A stretch of 13,595 nt of DNA from Alphaproteobacteria bacterium. GTDB taxonomy: Bacteria > Pseudomonadota > Alphaproteobacteria > JAEULC01. The DNA lies in assembly GCA_020851015.1 (NCBI GenBank), contig JADZDN010000212.1, positions 1 to 13,595 on the forward strand, read 5' to 3'. Below the pieces are notes generated by a model. That model was not told where the DNA came from, ran no database searches, and was given only the letters and a program-made list of their open reading frames with translations. Both the position numbers and the translations under genes were made by a program. Shown here one piece after another: positions 1 to 7,491 of this stretch. How positions within the stretch are numbered: the first letter of the stretch is position 1; every line of letters begins with the position of its first letter.

Positions 1-1526
1 ACATCTATTCGATCGAGGACCTGGCCCAGCTCATCTACGACCTGAAGCAGATCAACCCCGAGGCCAAGGTCACGGTGAAGCTGGTCGCGCGTTCGGGCAT
101 CGGCACGATCGCGGCCGGCGTGGCCAAGGCCAACGCCGACGTGATCCTGATCTCCGGCCATGTCGGCGGCACCGGCGCCAGCCCGCAGACCAGCATCAAG
201 TACGCCGGCGTGCCGTGGGAGATGGGCTTGAGCGAGGTGCATCAGGTGCTGACGCTCAACCGCCTGCGCCATCGCGTGCGCCTGCGCACGGACGGCGGCA
301 TCAAGACCGGGCGCGACGTGGTGATCGCCGCCATCCTGGGCGCCGAGGAATACGGCGTCGGCACGGCCGCGCTGGTGGCGATGGGCTGCATCCTGGTGCG
401 GCAGTGCCATTCCAATACCTGTCCGGTCGGCGTGTGCACGCAGGACCCGAAGCTGCGCGCCAAGTTCGAGGGCACGCCCGAGAAGGTCGTCAACCTGTTC
501 AGCTTCATCGCCGAGGAGACGCGCGAGATCCTGGCCCAGCTCGGCGTGCGCAGCCTGAACGAGGTGATCGGCCGCACCGACCTGCTGACCCAGGTCAGCC
601 GCGGCGGCGCGCATCTCGACGACCTGGACCTGAACTCGCTGCTGGCCCAGGCCGACCCCGGCAACCAGCCGCGCTACTGCACCTTGAAGGGCCGCAACGA
701 AGTGCCCGACACGCTGGACGCCGGCATGATCGCCGACGCCCGCTCGCTGTTCGAGGACGGCGAGAAGATGCAGCTCGCCTACAACATCCGCAACACCCAC
801 CGCGCGATCGGCACGCGCCTCAGCTCGCATATCGTGCGCAAGTTCGGCATGACGGGGCTGAAGCCCGGCCACATCACCGTGCGCCTGCGCGGGTCGGCCG
901 GCCAGTCGCTCGGCGCCTTCGCGGTGCAGGGCCTGAAGCTCGAAGTGTTCGGCGACGCCAACGACTATGTCGGCAAGGGTCTGTCGGGCGGCACCATCGT
1001 CGTGCGCCCGATGACCGCCAGCCCGCTGGCCACCCAGGACAACGTGATCATCGGCAACACCGTCCTCTACGGCGCCACATCAGGCAAGTTGTTCGCCGCC
1101 GGCCAGGCGGGCGAGCGCTTCGGCGTGCGCAACTCCGGCGCCGAGGTGGTGGTGGAGGGCTGCGGCTCGAACGGCTGCGAGTACATGACCGGCGGCGTGG
1201 CGGCGATCCTCGGCCGGATCGGCACCAACTTCGCGGCCGGCATGACGGGCGGCATGGCCTTCGTCTACGACCCGCAGGACGGGTTCAAGGTGCGGGTCAA
1301 TCCCGACTCGGTGGTCTGGCAGCGCATCGAATCCGCGCACTGGGAAACCGTGCTGAAGGCGCTGGTGCAGGAGCACGTCGCCGAGACCGGCTCGCGCTAC
1401 GCCGCGCGGCTCCTGAACGACTGGGATCGCGAGGTCGGGAAGTTCTGGCAGGTCGTGCCGAAGGAGATGCTGTCGCGCCTGGCGCAGCCGCTCTCCGAGG
1501 CGCCGCAGGCGGTGGCGGGGGAGTGA
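1..1526 (+). CDS. gltB: Glutamate synthase (NADPH) large subunit, C-terminal part (5' truncated by window)
   Basis: This is the C-terminal third of the GOGAT alpha subunit, which makes glutamate from glutamine and 2-oxoglutarate in the cytoplasm. The reading frame is open from base 3 and gives about 507 residues up to the TGA at 1524-1526; the amidotransferase and central domains lie upstream of the window. It begins inside the FMN-binding synthase barrel (SGHVGGTGASP, then RTDGGIKTGRD). The [3Fe-4S] ligands follow as Cys-x5-Cys-x4-Cys (codons at 387, 405 and 420) in the segment QCHSNTCPVGVC. The final third is the Gly-rich right-handed beta-helix domain (GNTVLYGATSGK, EGCGSNGCEYMTGG, GMTGGMAFVYD). 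No disruption is seen. A beta subunit gene (gltD) is not immediately downstream; it may lie upstream of this window or elsewhere. Confidence 0.97.
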   Translation, partial: IYSIEDLAQLIYDLKQINPEAKVTVKLVARSGIGTIAAGVAKANADVILISGHVGGTGASPQTSIKYAGVPWEMGLSEVHQVLTLNRLRHRVRLRTDGGIKTGRDVVIAAILGAEEYGVGTAALVAMGCILVRQCHSNTCPVGVCTQDPKLRAKFEGTPEKVVNLFSFIAEETREILAQLGVRSLNEVIGRTDLLTQVSRGGAHLDDLDLNSLLAQADPGNQPRYCTLKGRNEVPDTLDAGMIADARSLFEDGEKMQLAYNIRNTHRAIGTRLSSHIVRKFGMTGLKPGHITVRLRGSAGQSLGAFAVQGLKLEVFGDANDYVGKGLSGGTIVVRPMTASPLATQDNVIIGNTVLYGATSGKLFAAGQAGERFGVRNSGAEVVVEGCGSNGCEYMTGGVAAILGRIGTNFAAGMTGGMAFVYDPQDGFKVRVNPDSVVWQRIESAHWETVLKALVQEHVAETGSRYAARLLNDWDREVGKFWQVVPKEMLSRLAQPLSEAPQAVAGE

Positions 1527-1527
1527 C

Positions 1528-2136
1528 GTGCTGATCCTTCACGACCACCTCACCTCGGGCAACGGCTACAAGGCGCGGCTGCTGCTGGCGCAGCTCGGTA
1601 TCCCATACAAGCGGATCGAGTACGACATGCACGGCGCCACACGCACGCCGGAATATTTGGCCAAGGTAAACGCCAACGGCCGCATTCCGGTGCTGCAGCT
1701 CGACGACGACACCTGCCTGCCGGAATCGAACGCGATCCTCTGGTACCTCGCCGAGGGGACGAAGTTCCTGCCGGAAGACCGGCTGGCGCGCGCCCAGGCG
1801 CTTTCCTGGATGTGCTTCGAGCAGTACAGCCACGAGCCCAATGTCGCGACGGTCCGCTACTGGATCACCCACAAGGTCGAGATGACGCCCGAGCGCGTCG
1901 CCGCCATGCCGGGCAAGCGGGCGCAGGGGGTGGCGGCGCTGGGCGTGATGGAAGGCCACCTCGCGAAGAACCAATGGTTCGCCGGCGGCCGGTACTCGAT
2001 CGCCGACATCGCGCTCTATGCCTACACGCACGTGGCGGAGGAGGGCGGCTTCGACCTGAAGCCCTTCCCGGCGCTGCGCGCATGGCTCGACCGCGTGGCG
2101 TCGCAGCCCGGACACGTGCCGATCACCCATGGCTGA
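1528..2136 (+). CDS. Glutathione S-transferase family protein
   Basis: A 202-residue cytosolic protein of normal GST length. The N-terminal thioredoxin-fold half (about 1-80) has Ser10 near the usual catalytic position, the cis-proline loop NGRIPVL with Pro54, and the glutathione gamma-glutamyl binding pair Glu66-Ser67 in LPESNAILWYLAEG. The C-terminal helical half (about 88-195) carries the N-capping box SIAD (157-160) typical of GST folding. The GTG start lies one base after the gltB stop, so translation is probably coupled to gltB; no other start fits as well. The family conjugates glutathione to electrophiles or acts in thiol chemistry; the substrate cannot be told. Its link to glutamate synthase is positional only, although glutamate is a glutathione precursor. 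Confidence 0.92.
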   Translation: MLILHDHLTSGNGYKARLLLAQLGIPYKRIEYDMHGATRTPEYLAKVNANGRIPVLQLDDDTCLPESNAILWYLAEGTKFLPEDRLARAQALSWMCFEQYSHEPNVATVRYWITHKVEMTPERVAAMPGKRAQGVAALGVMEGHLAKNQWFAGGRYSIADIALYAYTHVAEEGGFDLKPFPALRAWLDRVASQPGHVPITHG

Positions 2137-2262
2137 GTCTCCCGCTGCTGCGCGCCCCGCCCCGCCCCGCGGGCGCCAATGCCTCTCCCCAATGGGAACC
2201 TCCGGGAATAAGATCGCCCGTCGAAGGCGCGGCAGATGCCGCCCGGGTGTACAGGGGGGCTC

Positions 2263-3000
2263 ATGCAACGAATTCTGGTTCTGGGGAGCCATCTGCAGAG
2301 CTTTCGCTGCTTCCGCTACCTGATCGACTCCGTCCGCGACATCGAGATCGTCGGCGTCGTTCCGCACCAGAGCCAGCCGCCGATCCGCGACGACCAGGAC
2401 ATCCGCACCCTGGCCCGGGCACGGTCCATTCCGGTGCTGGGGCTGGAGCAGTTGGCGGACTTGCCGTTCGACCTGGGCATCAGCCTGCAGTTCGACCGGG
2501 TGCTGCCGGCCGCGATCGTCGAGCGGCCGCGCAAAGGGTTCGTGAATATCCATCTCGGCCCCCTGCCGCGGTTCCGCGGCGCCAACAGCGTGATGCACGC
2601 GATCCGCCTGGCGCGCCGCGACAATCATTGGAGCTTCGGCGTTACGCTGCACTACCTGGCGGCGAAGGTCGACACCGGGCCGATCATCGACCTGGCCGAA
2701 TGCCCGATCTTCGAGGACGACACCGCCTACACGCTGCATTGCCGGGCGTCCGACCTGGTGCCCGGCCTGTTCCAGCGCAACATCCATCGCCTGGTGGAAT
2801 CGCCGGGCCGCGTGCCGAGCCGTCCGCAGGAAGGCACGTCCTATTCCTTCCGCAAGGGCGAGGTCGAGCATGCGATCGACCTGAGCCTGCCGCCGGACGA
2901 GATCTACGATCGCATCCGCGCGCTGACGTTTCCAGGCAAGCCGCGTCCCCACGCCCTGATCGGCGGCCGGCGGGTCTATTTGTCGCTGGAAGGAAGCTGA
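2263..3000 (+). CDS. Formyltransferase family protein, probable nucleotide-sugar N-formyltransferase
   Basis: A 245-residue protein of the methionyl-tRNA formyltransferase fold. It moves a formyl group from N10-formyl-tetrahydrofolate to an amine. The catalytic triad of the family is visible: Asn95 and His97 in NIHLGPLPRFRGANS, and Asp137 in KVDTGPI. It is about 70 residues shorter than tRNA-type Fmt and lacks an obvious C-terminal OB fold, which fits the sugar formyltransferases that act on dTDP-, GDP- or UDP-amino sugars. The ATG at 2263 is chosen over an in-frame ATG at 2236 because a purine-rich AGGGGGG precedes it and the family beta-strand (RILVLGS) starts immediately. It converges with the minus-strand sugar operon, whose DegT aminotransferase could supply its amino-sugar substrate. 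That partnership is inference. Confidence 0.87.
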   Translation: MQRILVLGSHLQSFRCFRYLIDSVRDIEIVGVVPHQSQPPIRDDQDIRTLARARSIPVLGLEQLADLPFDLGISLQFDRVLPAAIVERPRKGFVNIHLGPLPRFRGANSVMHAIRLARRDNHWSFGVTLHYLAAKVDTGPIIDLAECPIFEDDTAYTLHCRASDLVPGLFQRNIHRLVESPGRVPSRPQEGTSYSFRKGEVEHAIDLSLPPDEIYDRIRALTFPGKPRPHALIGGRRVYLSLEGS

Positions 3001-3018
3001 GGCGCGAACGCCGGTCCG

Positions 3019-4374
3019 TCAGGCCGCCGCCTGGTCGCCCGGGTCGACCAGCAGCTCCGTCGCGTGGATGCGCACGACCGAGCCGCCCACGCCGCCGCTG
3101 CGCAGCATGACATGGGTGGCAAGGTCCCGGGCCAGCGGCAAGTCGACCGTCAGCCGGCCGTCGTCGTTCCGCACCACGCGTTCGCCGGTCACGTCGTTGC
3201 CTGTCATCGGGGCCAACCCGACCGCGCCGGTTTCCACTTCGACCTGGAGACGCAGCCAGGGCCTACCCGCGGGCAGGCCCGCCTGCGGCGGCACGCGGAA
3301 TTTGAAGCTGTAGCCCCAGGCGTCATCCGACGTGCGCAGGGTCAGCGGGTTGTTGCCCAGCACCCGCACGCCCTTGTGCTGGCGATCGAACACGATCGAT
3401 ACCGGGGCTTCGACCTTGTGCGATCCCGGGCCGGGATGGTCGGGTACGGTGCGCAGGATGCGTCCGGTCGCGGCGTCGTAGCGGGCGCGGCCGGTGCGCG
3501 CGACGAACGGCGCGATGCGCGCATAGCCCGGGTCCGCCGCCGCCGCCGCCGCGCAATGGCGAAAGATGTCGGGCAGCAGGGGGTCGATCGCGTGGAGCTG
3601 CTCGGCCGCCCACATGTGGATGCCGGCCGTCGCTCGCCGCCGCGTGGCGTCGCGACGGTCGGCCGCCACCAACGTCGCCAGCAGCCCGTCGAGATAGAAC
3701 AGCTTGTCCGCGGTGAATTGGGCGAAGGATTCGGCGCGGAAGGACATCGACAGCCGGTTGCGAAAGGTCTTGGCGATGCTGACGTCGTGGCGCTTGAAGG
3801 CCTGGGCGGGAAAGCGGAAACCCAGCCGCGCCCACAGCTCGTATTCGGGGCAGGTCGGCGCGTCGCTGAGATAGTAGAAATCGGCACCGATGAGCCGGCG
3901 GTTGAAGAAGGACGCCAGGATCGAGGCCACCTGCTCGCAGTTCAAATGCGCCTCGACGTCGAATGGCTCGGTCAGCAGGCTGTCGACCGTCGCTTCGTGG
4001 TCGTCCATGAAATCCAGCCGGCCGCCGCACACCGCCGCGTCCGGCGCGGCATCGAACCACGCCGCGACCTGCGCCAGGGTGTAGGGATAGTAGCGTTCGT
4101 CCGCGCACAGGATGCCGACGATGTCGCCGGTCGCGCGCGCCAGCCCTTTGGCCAGCGCGTCGGCGACGCTGCGGTCGGGCTCCGACACCAGCTTGATCGG
4201 CAAGTCCGCGGACGCGGCGCGCAACAGCTCCAGCGTCCCGTCGGTCGATTGCCCGTCCACGACCACGATCTCGAAGTCGCGGAAGGTCTGGGCGCGCAGC
4301 GAGTCCAGCGTGCCGGGCAGGATCGACACGGCGTTCCGCACCGGCAGGACAACGGATATGCGGGGCGTACCCAT
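3019..4374 (-). CDS. Family 2 glycosyltransferase with C-terminal beta-rich domain
   Basis: A 451-residue protein. Residues 1-210 are a GT-A glycosyltransferase domain. SVVLPVRNA opens the fold, EIVVVDGQSTDGTLE is the nucleotide-sugar binding turn, and ILCADERYYP (88-97) stands where the metal-binding DxD normally sits, here as CADE. PEYELWARLG (176-185) matches the acceptor-side ED/YELW region. Residues about 215-310 are helical. Residues about 320-443 are rich in beta strand (SIVFDRQHKGVRVLGNN, WGYSFKFRVPP, RLQVEVETG) and look like a beta-sandwich of the carbohydrate-binding kind; I do not recognise the family. No membrane segments are seen, so it is not an ArnC/DPM1-type enzyme. It is the last gene of the minus operon, 33 bases after the methyltransferase start-side neighbour, and ends 18 bases from the converging formyltransferase gene. 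Confidence 0.91.
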   Translation of the reverse strand: MGTPRISVVLPVRNAVSILPGTLDSLRAQTFRDFEIVVVDGQSTDGTLELLRAASADLPIKLVSEPDRSVADALAKGLARATGDIVGILCADERYYPYTLAQVAAWFDAAPDAAVCGGRLDFMDDHEATVDSLLTEPFDVEAHLNCEQVASILASFFNRRLIGADFYYLSDAPTCPEYELWARLGFRFPAQAFKRHDVSIAKTFRNRLSMSFRAESFAQFTADKLFYLDGLLATLVAADRRDATRRRATAGIHMWAAEQLHAIDPLLPDIFRHCAAAAAADPGYARIAPFVARTGRARYDAATGRILRTVPDHPGPGSHKVEAPVSIVFDRQHKGVRVLGNNPLTLRTSDDAWGYSFKFRVPPQAGLPAGRPWLRLQVEVETGAVGLAPMTGNDVTGERVVRNDDGRLTVDLPLARDLATHVMLRSGGVGGSVVRIHATELLVDPGDQAAA

Positions 4375-4407
4375 CGCTCGGGGCTCAGCGCGTGCGCGGC
4401 CGGCCGC

Positions 4408-4980
4408 TCATGGCTTGGTGGCCTCCATGTTCAGGTTGAACAGGATGCCGCGCTCCTTTTCCATGTGCGGAAAGTAGGCCTGCGAGAAGTCGTCGACCTG
4501 CGCATGCTCCGTCCGGCGCCAGTCCCAAAGCCGCGCATCCACAAAGCCTGCCTTCTCCAGCACGGCGCGCAGCGAGGCCTCGTCGTAGGTCGTGCGGTGA
4601 TAGATCCAGCCGCCCTGTCCGTCCGCGATGCGCCCATAGAGCGTGCCCAGGAACCAGTCCAGCCCCATGCCGGCCTGGTAGAGCCTGGCGATCACCGCGA
4701 AATTCGGCACCGACAGGCGCAGCACGCCGCCCGGGGCCAATACCCGGCGCCATTCCGCCAGCACCGCCATGGCCTCCTCGCGGTCGAAATACTCGATCAC
4801 CTGGCAGGCATAGAGCAACGATGCGGACGCGTCGGCGAAGTTCGCCAGCCGGCGGATGTCCTGCACATGGTCAACATGGGGAAAGGCCGCCTGGTCGACA
4901 TGCGTGAAACCGGGAATGAAGCGCTTGCCGCAGCCCAGGTGCAGCTTGGCCAGACCCTTCATGGCAGCGATTCCGTCCAT
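4408..4980 (-). CDS. Class I SAM-dependent methyltransferase
   Basis: A 190-residue Rossmann-fold methyltransferase. Motif I is LHLGCGKR (13-20) with the acidic post-I residue Asp29 in THVD. The fourth strand is LYACQVIEYF (56-65), which replaces the common ASHVLEH-type motif, and APGGVLRLSVPNF (82-94) is the strand-5 signature. Proteins with this arrangement are common in lipopolysaccharide and capsule clusters and usually methylate a sugar or glycan end; the acceptor here is unknown. The ATG at 4980 is preferred over the ATG at 4962 because GAAGGA lies six bases upstream of it. It sits 23 bases after the aminotransferase gene, in the same operon. Confidence 0.9.
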   Translation of the reverse strand: MDGIAAMKGLAKLHLGCGKRFIPGFTHVDQAAFPHVDHVQDIRRLANFADASASLLYACQVIEYFDREEAMAVLAEWRRVLAPGGVLRLSVPNFAVIARLYQAGMGLDWFLGTLYGRIADGQGGWIYHRTTYDEASLRAVLEKAGFVDARLWDWRRTEHAQVDDFSQAYFPHMEKERGILFNLNMEATKP

Positions 4981-5003
4981 TGCCGGTCCTTCGCCTGGTT
5001 GCG

Positions 5004-6113
5004 CTAGTTCGATGGCCGGGGCCGATGCAGCGGCAGCCCCGTCTCGCGCACCGCGCGTCCGATGCGGCGCGCATCATCGGCCGTTAGGCCAAGTCCGAAG
5101 GGCAGGTAGACCGAGGTCCGCTCCCAGCGCCGGGCCGCCGCATACGGGCTGTTGCCGAGATGGGCATAGACCGGATGATTGGCGAGGCAGCGATACTGCT
5201 GCACCGCGCCGATGTTGCGAGCGCGCAATTCGCGCACCATCGCCTCGGGCTGGTCGCAGAAGACGATATTGTGCAACGGCGCCTCGCCGCCGGGAACGGT
5301 GAACAGGTAGCCGTCCAGCTCCTCCTGCAGCGCCGCGAAGGCCGCGCGCTTGCGTTCCAGCCGCGCGTCGAGCGTGTCGAGCTGGGCCAGGCCCAGCGCG
5401 GCCAGCACGTCGTTGAAGCGCAGATTGGTGCCGACATGGCGGTGGGTGTTGGTCGCCCGCCAGTCGAGATCGCCGTGGTCGATCCAGGCCGTGGCGCGGT
5501 CCGCCAGGCCGCGGTCGGCGGTCAACAGCGCGCCGCCCTGGCCGGTGGTCATCACCTTGGCGACGCTGAACGACAGGCAGCCGACCGTGCCGAAGCTGCC
5601 GGCCTTCCGCCCCTCGAAATGCTGGCCCAGCGCACAGGCCGCGTCCTCGATCAGCGGCAGTCCCAGTTCCTGGCAGAGCGCCGCCGCCTCGATCAAAGGC
5701 TCACCGGTATGGCCGGAGAAATCGACGAAGCACACGGCCTTGGTCCGTGGCGTCACGCGGGCGCGCAGCTCGGCCGCATCCATGCAGCCGGTCGCGAATT
5801 CGATATCGACCAGCCGCGGCGACAGACCGACCGACGTGAAGGCGTTGATGGTGGAAACGACGCCATAGGCCGGCACCAGGACTTCGTCGCCGGGGTTCAA
5901 TCCCAGCGCCTTGGCCGCGACGGTCAGCGCGATCGTACCGCTGATCGTGGGCACGGCATGGGGCACGCCGGCGAGGGCCGCCAGGCGTTCGCCGAAGCGG
6001 CGCGCGGCGTTGCCCGGGCCCAGGAAGCCGCTGTCGACCTGCGCGCGCACCGCCTCGCCGCATTCCGGGCCAAGCCAGGGCTGCACGGTCGGCAGGAAGT
6101 CGGTCGCCGTCAT
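5004..6113 (-). CDS. DegT/DnrJ/EryC1/StrS-family PLP aminotransferase
   Basis: A 369-residue sugar aminotransferase, normal for the family. It transfers an amino group from glutamate to a keto-sugar nucleotide using pyridoxal phosphate. The Schiff-base lysine is Lys186 in SFSVAKVMTTGQGG, the PLP-nitrogen partner is Asp157 in LIEDAACALG, and the phosphate-binding turn is SGTIAL (58-63). The usual Gln or Glu after EDAA is Cys160 here, and the usual TTGEGG is TTGQGG. The start at 6113 is chosen because AGAAG precedes it and the family N-terminus (FLPTVQPWLG) follows directly; an in-frame start at 6197 would overlap the upstream gene. It begins 10 bases after the dehydrogenase stop. Having the lysine argues for a true aminotransferase rather than a dehydrase variant. 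Confidence 0.93.
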   Translation of the reverse strand: MTATDFLPTVQPWLGPECGEAVRAQVDSGFLGPGNAARRFGERLAALAGVPHAVPTISGTIALTVAAKALGLNPGDEVLVPAYGVVSTINAFTSVGLSPRLVDIEFATGCMDAAELRARVTPRTKAVCFVDFSGHTGEPLIEAAALCQELGLPLIEDAACALGQHFEGRKAGSFGTVGCLSFSVAKVMTTGQGGALLTADRGLADRATAWIDHGDLDWRATNTHRHVGTNLRFNDVLAALGLAQLDTLDARLERKRAAFAALQEELDGYLFTVPGGEAPLHNIVFCDQPEAMVRELRARNIGAVQQYRCLANHPVYAHLGNSPYAAARRWERTSVYLPFGLGLTADDARRIGRAVRETGLPLHRPRPSN

Positions 6114-6123
6114 GTCGCGCTTC

Positions 6124-7488
6124 TCAGTTGCAGAGCACGTCGAAGCGGTTGCCCATCCGCTCGGCAATCCACGGGCCGAGCGCGGCATCCTCGCCATGGC
6201 CCAGCGCGCGGTAGTGTTTGAGCTTGCTCTGCGCGGCCTGCGGCACGCAGCGCCAGCAATCCACGACCATCTTGTCGCCGGCAGCGCCCCAGTCGACCGC
6301 GGACAGCTCGGGCAGGGGCATGGCCACGACCGAGATGTCGCTCTGGGTCAGCACCTGCTCCGCCGAGCTGGCATAGGCGATCGTGTCCGACAGCACCTGG
6401 CGGGTTTCGTCCATCGCGAGCGGATCCCAGCCGATCACGCTGCGCCCTTCGGCCGCCAGCCAGCGCGCCAGCTCGACCGAGTAGGATTTCTCGATCACCG
6501 GCGTGCCGGGCTTGTAGGCAAGGCCGATGATGCCCACCGTGTCGCCCGGCCTGGACAGGTTCAAGAGGTTGCGGAACACATAGGCGCCGTGCTCGGCGTT
6601 GCTGTCGTCGACCGCGCGCAGCAGGGCGCTGGTGCCGCCCAGCGCCTCGACCAGCACGGCCAGCGCGCGGTTGTCGCGCGGCCAGCACGGGCCGCCATAG
6701 GGCATCGCGCCCTTGAAGAAGCGCTTGCCGATGCGATGCGCCAGCGCGCCGGTGATGCGGTCGACGTCGGCATTGGGCATCTCGTTGCACAGCGACAGCA
6801 GCATGTTGGCGAACGCCACGCGCATCGTCTCGTGGGTGTTCGAGGCGATCTTGGTGATCTCGGCCTCGACGGCCTTCATGCGCACGATGGTCGCCTGGTT
6901 GCGCACCATCATCAGGTGGATCGCGGCGATCAGCTCGCCGCCGTCCGGCTCGCATTCGCCGATCAGCACGTAGTCCGGGCGCTCGAACCCGCGCACCACC
7001 TCGCCCAGCGCGATGAAGGCGGGATTGTAGCAATAGTGCAGCCCCCCACCGATCCGGCGGCCCGAGGCATGCTCCAGCGCGGGCACGATGAAACGGTCGC
7101 TGCTGCCGGGCAGCACGGTGCTGACCAAGGACACGGCGTGCGGTGTCTTCTTTTGCTTGATGGCGCCGCCGATCGTCCGGCAGGCGTCGAGCACGTAACG
7201 CAGCGAGAAGCCGCCCAGCATGTTGCTGGGCGTCGGCACGATGACGAAGGTGGCGTCCGAGGCGCGGATCGCCTCGGCGGCGCTGGTGGTCGCGCGCAAC
7301 CGGTCGGGTCCCAGCCCGCCGATGCGTTCAGCGACCCCGACCTCGCACGAAACGAGGCTGCGATCGTTGATGGCGGCGACCAGTTTCGGGTTGACGTCAT
7401 AGCAGACCACGGTGTGGCCCGACGCGCCGAGGCAGGCCGCGAGCGTGTGGCCGACCTTGCCAAGACCGAAGACGGAAACATTCGCCAT
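6124..7488 (-). CDS. UDP-glucose/GDP-mannose dehydrogenase-family protein
   Basis: A 454-residue NAD-dependent nucleotide-sugar dehydrogenase, which oxidises a sugar C6 alcohol to a uronic acid. It starts with the NAD fold VFGLGKVG (6-13), with Asp31 ending strand 2. Family residues seen are Thr124 (VSTVLPG), Lys213 and Asn217 (TKIASN), the catalytic Cys268 in GGPCWPRDNRAL, and the C-terminal domain opening GLAYKPGTPVIEKS (322-335). The normally conserved PEFLRE segment is PAFIAL (156-161) here, so both usual glutamates are lost. That suggests a divergent subfamily whose exact substrate (UDP-glucose, UDP-HexNAc or another) is not determinable. Its ATG lies three bases after the epimerase stop, with GGATAGG as ribosome site, so translation is probably coupled. 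Confidence 0.91.
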   Translation of the reverse strand: MANVSVFGLGKVGHTLAACLGASGHTVVCYDVNPKLVAAINDRSLVSCEVGVAERIGGLGPDRLRATTSAAEAIRASDATFVIVPTPSNMLGGFSLRYVLDACRTIGGAIKQKKTPHAVSLVSTVLPGSSDRFIVPALEHASGRRIGGGLHYCYNPAFIALGEVVRGFERPDYVLIGECEPDGGELIAAIHLMMVRNQATIVRMKAVEAEITKIASNTHETMRVAFANMLLSLCNEMPNADVDRITGALAHRIGKRFFKGAMPYGGPCWPRDNRALAVLVEALGGTSALLRAVDDSNAEHGAYVFRNLLNLSRPGDTVGIIGLAYKPGTPVIEKSYSVELARWLAAEGRSVIGWDPLAMDETRQVLSDTIAYASSAEQVLTQSDISVVAMPLPELSAVDWGAAGDKMVVDCWRCVPQAAQSKLKHYRALGHGEDAALGPWIAERMGNRFDVLCN

Positions 7489-7491
7489 TGC

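Noticed and set aside
2163..2175. A possible small hairpin (CGCCC-CGC-GGGCG) after the GST gene as terminator.
   Set aside because: Only a five-base stem in GC-rich sequence and no T-tract; not distinguishable from background.
1297..2952. A 551-residue open frame on the - strand across gltB, the GST gene and the formyltransferase.
   Set aside because: Shadow of three real + strand genes, with no recognisable domain or ribosome site.
3064..5007. A 647-residue open frame on the + strand opposite the glycosyltransferase and methyltransferase.
   Set aside because: Low-complexity Arg/Gln/His/Val-rich composition and no motif; the minus-strand genes carry clear catalytic motifs.
6114..6197. An upstream in-frame start that would extend the aminotransferase by 28 residues.
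   Set aside because: The extension overlaps the dehydrogenase 3' end and is unlike the family N-terminus; the start at 6113 has a ribosome site.
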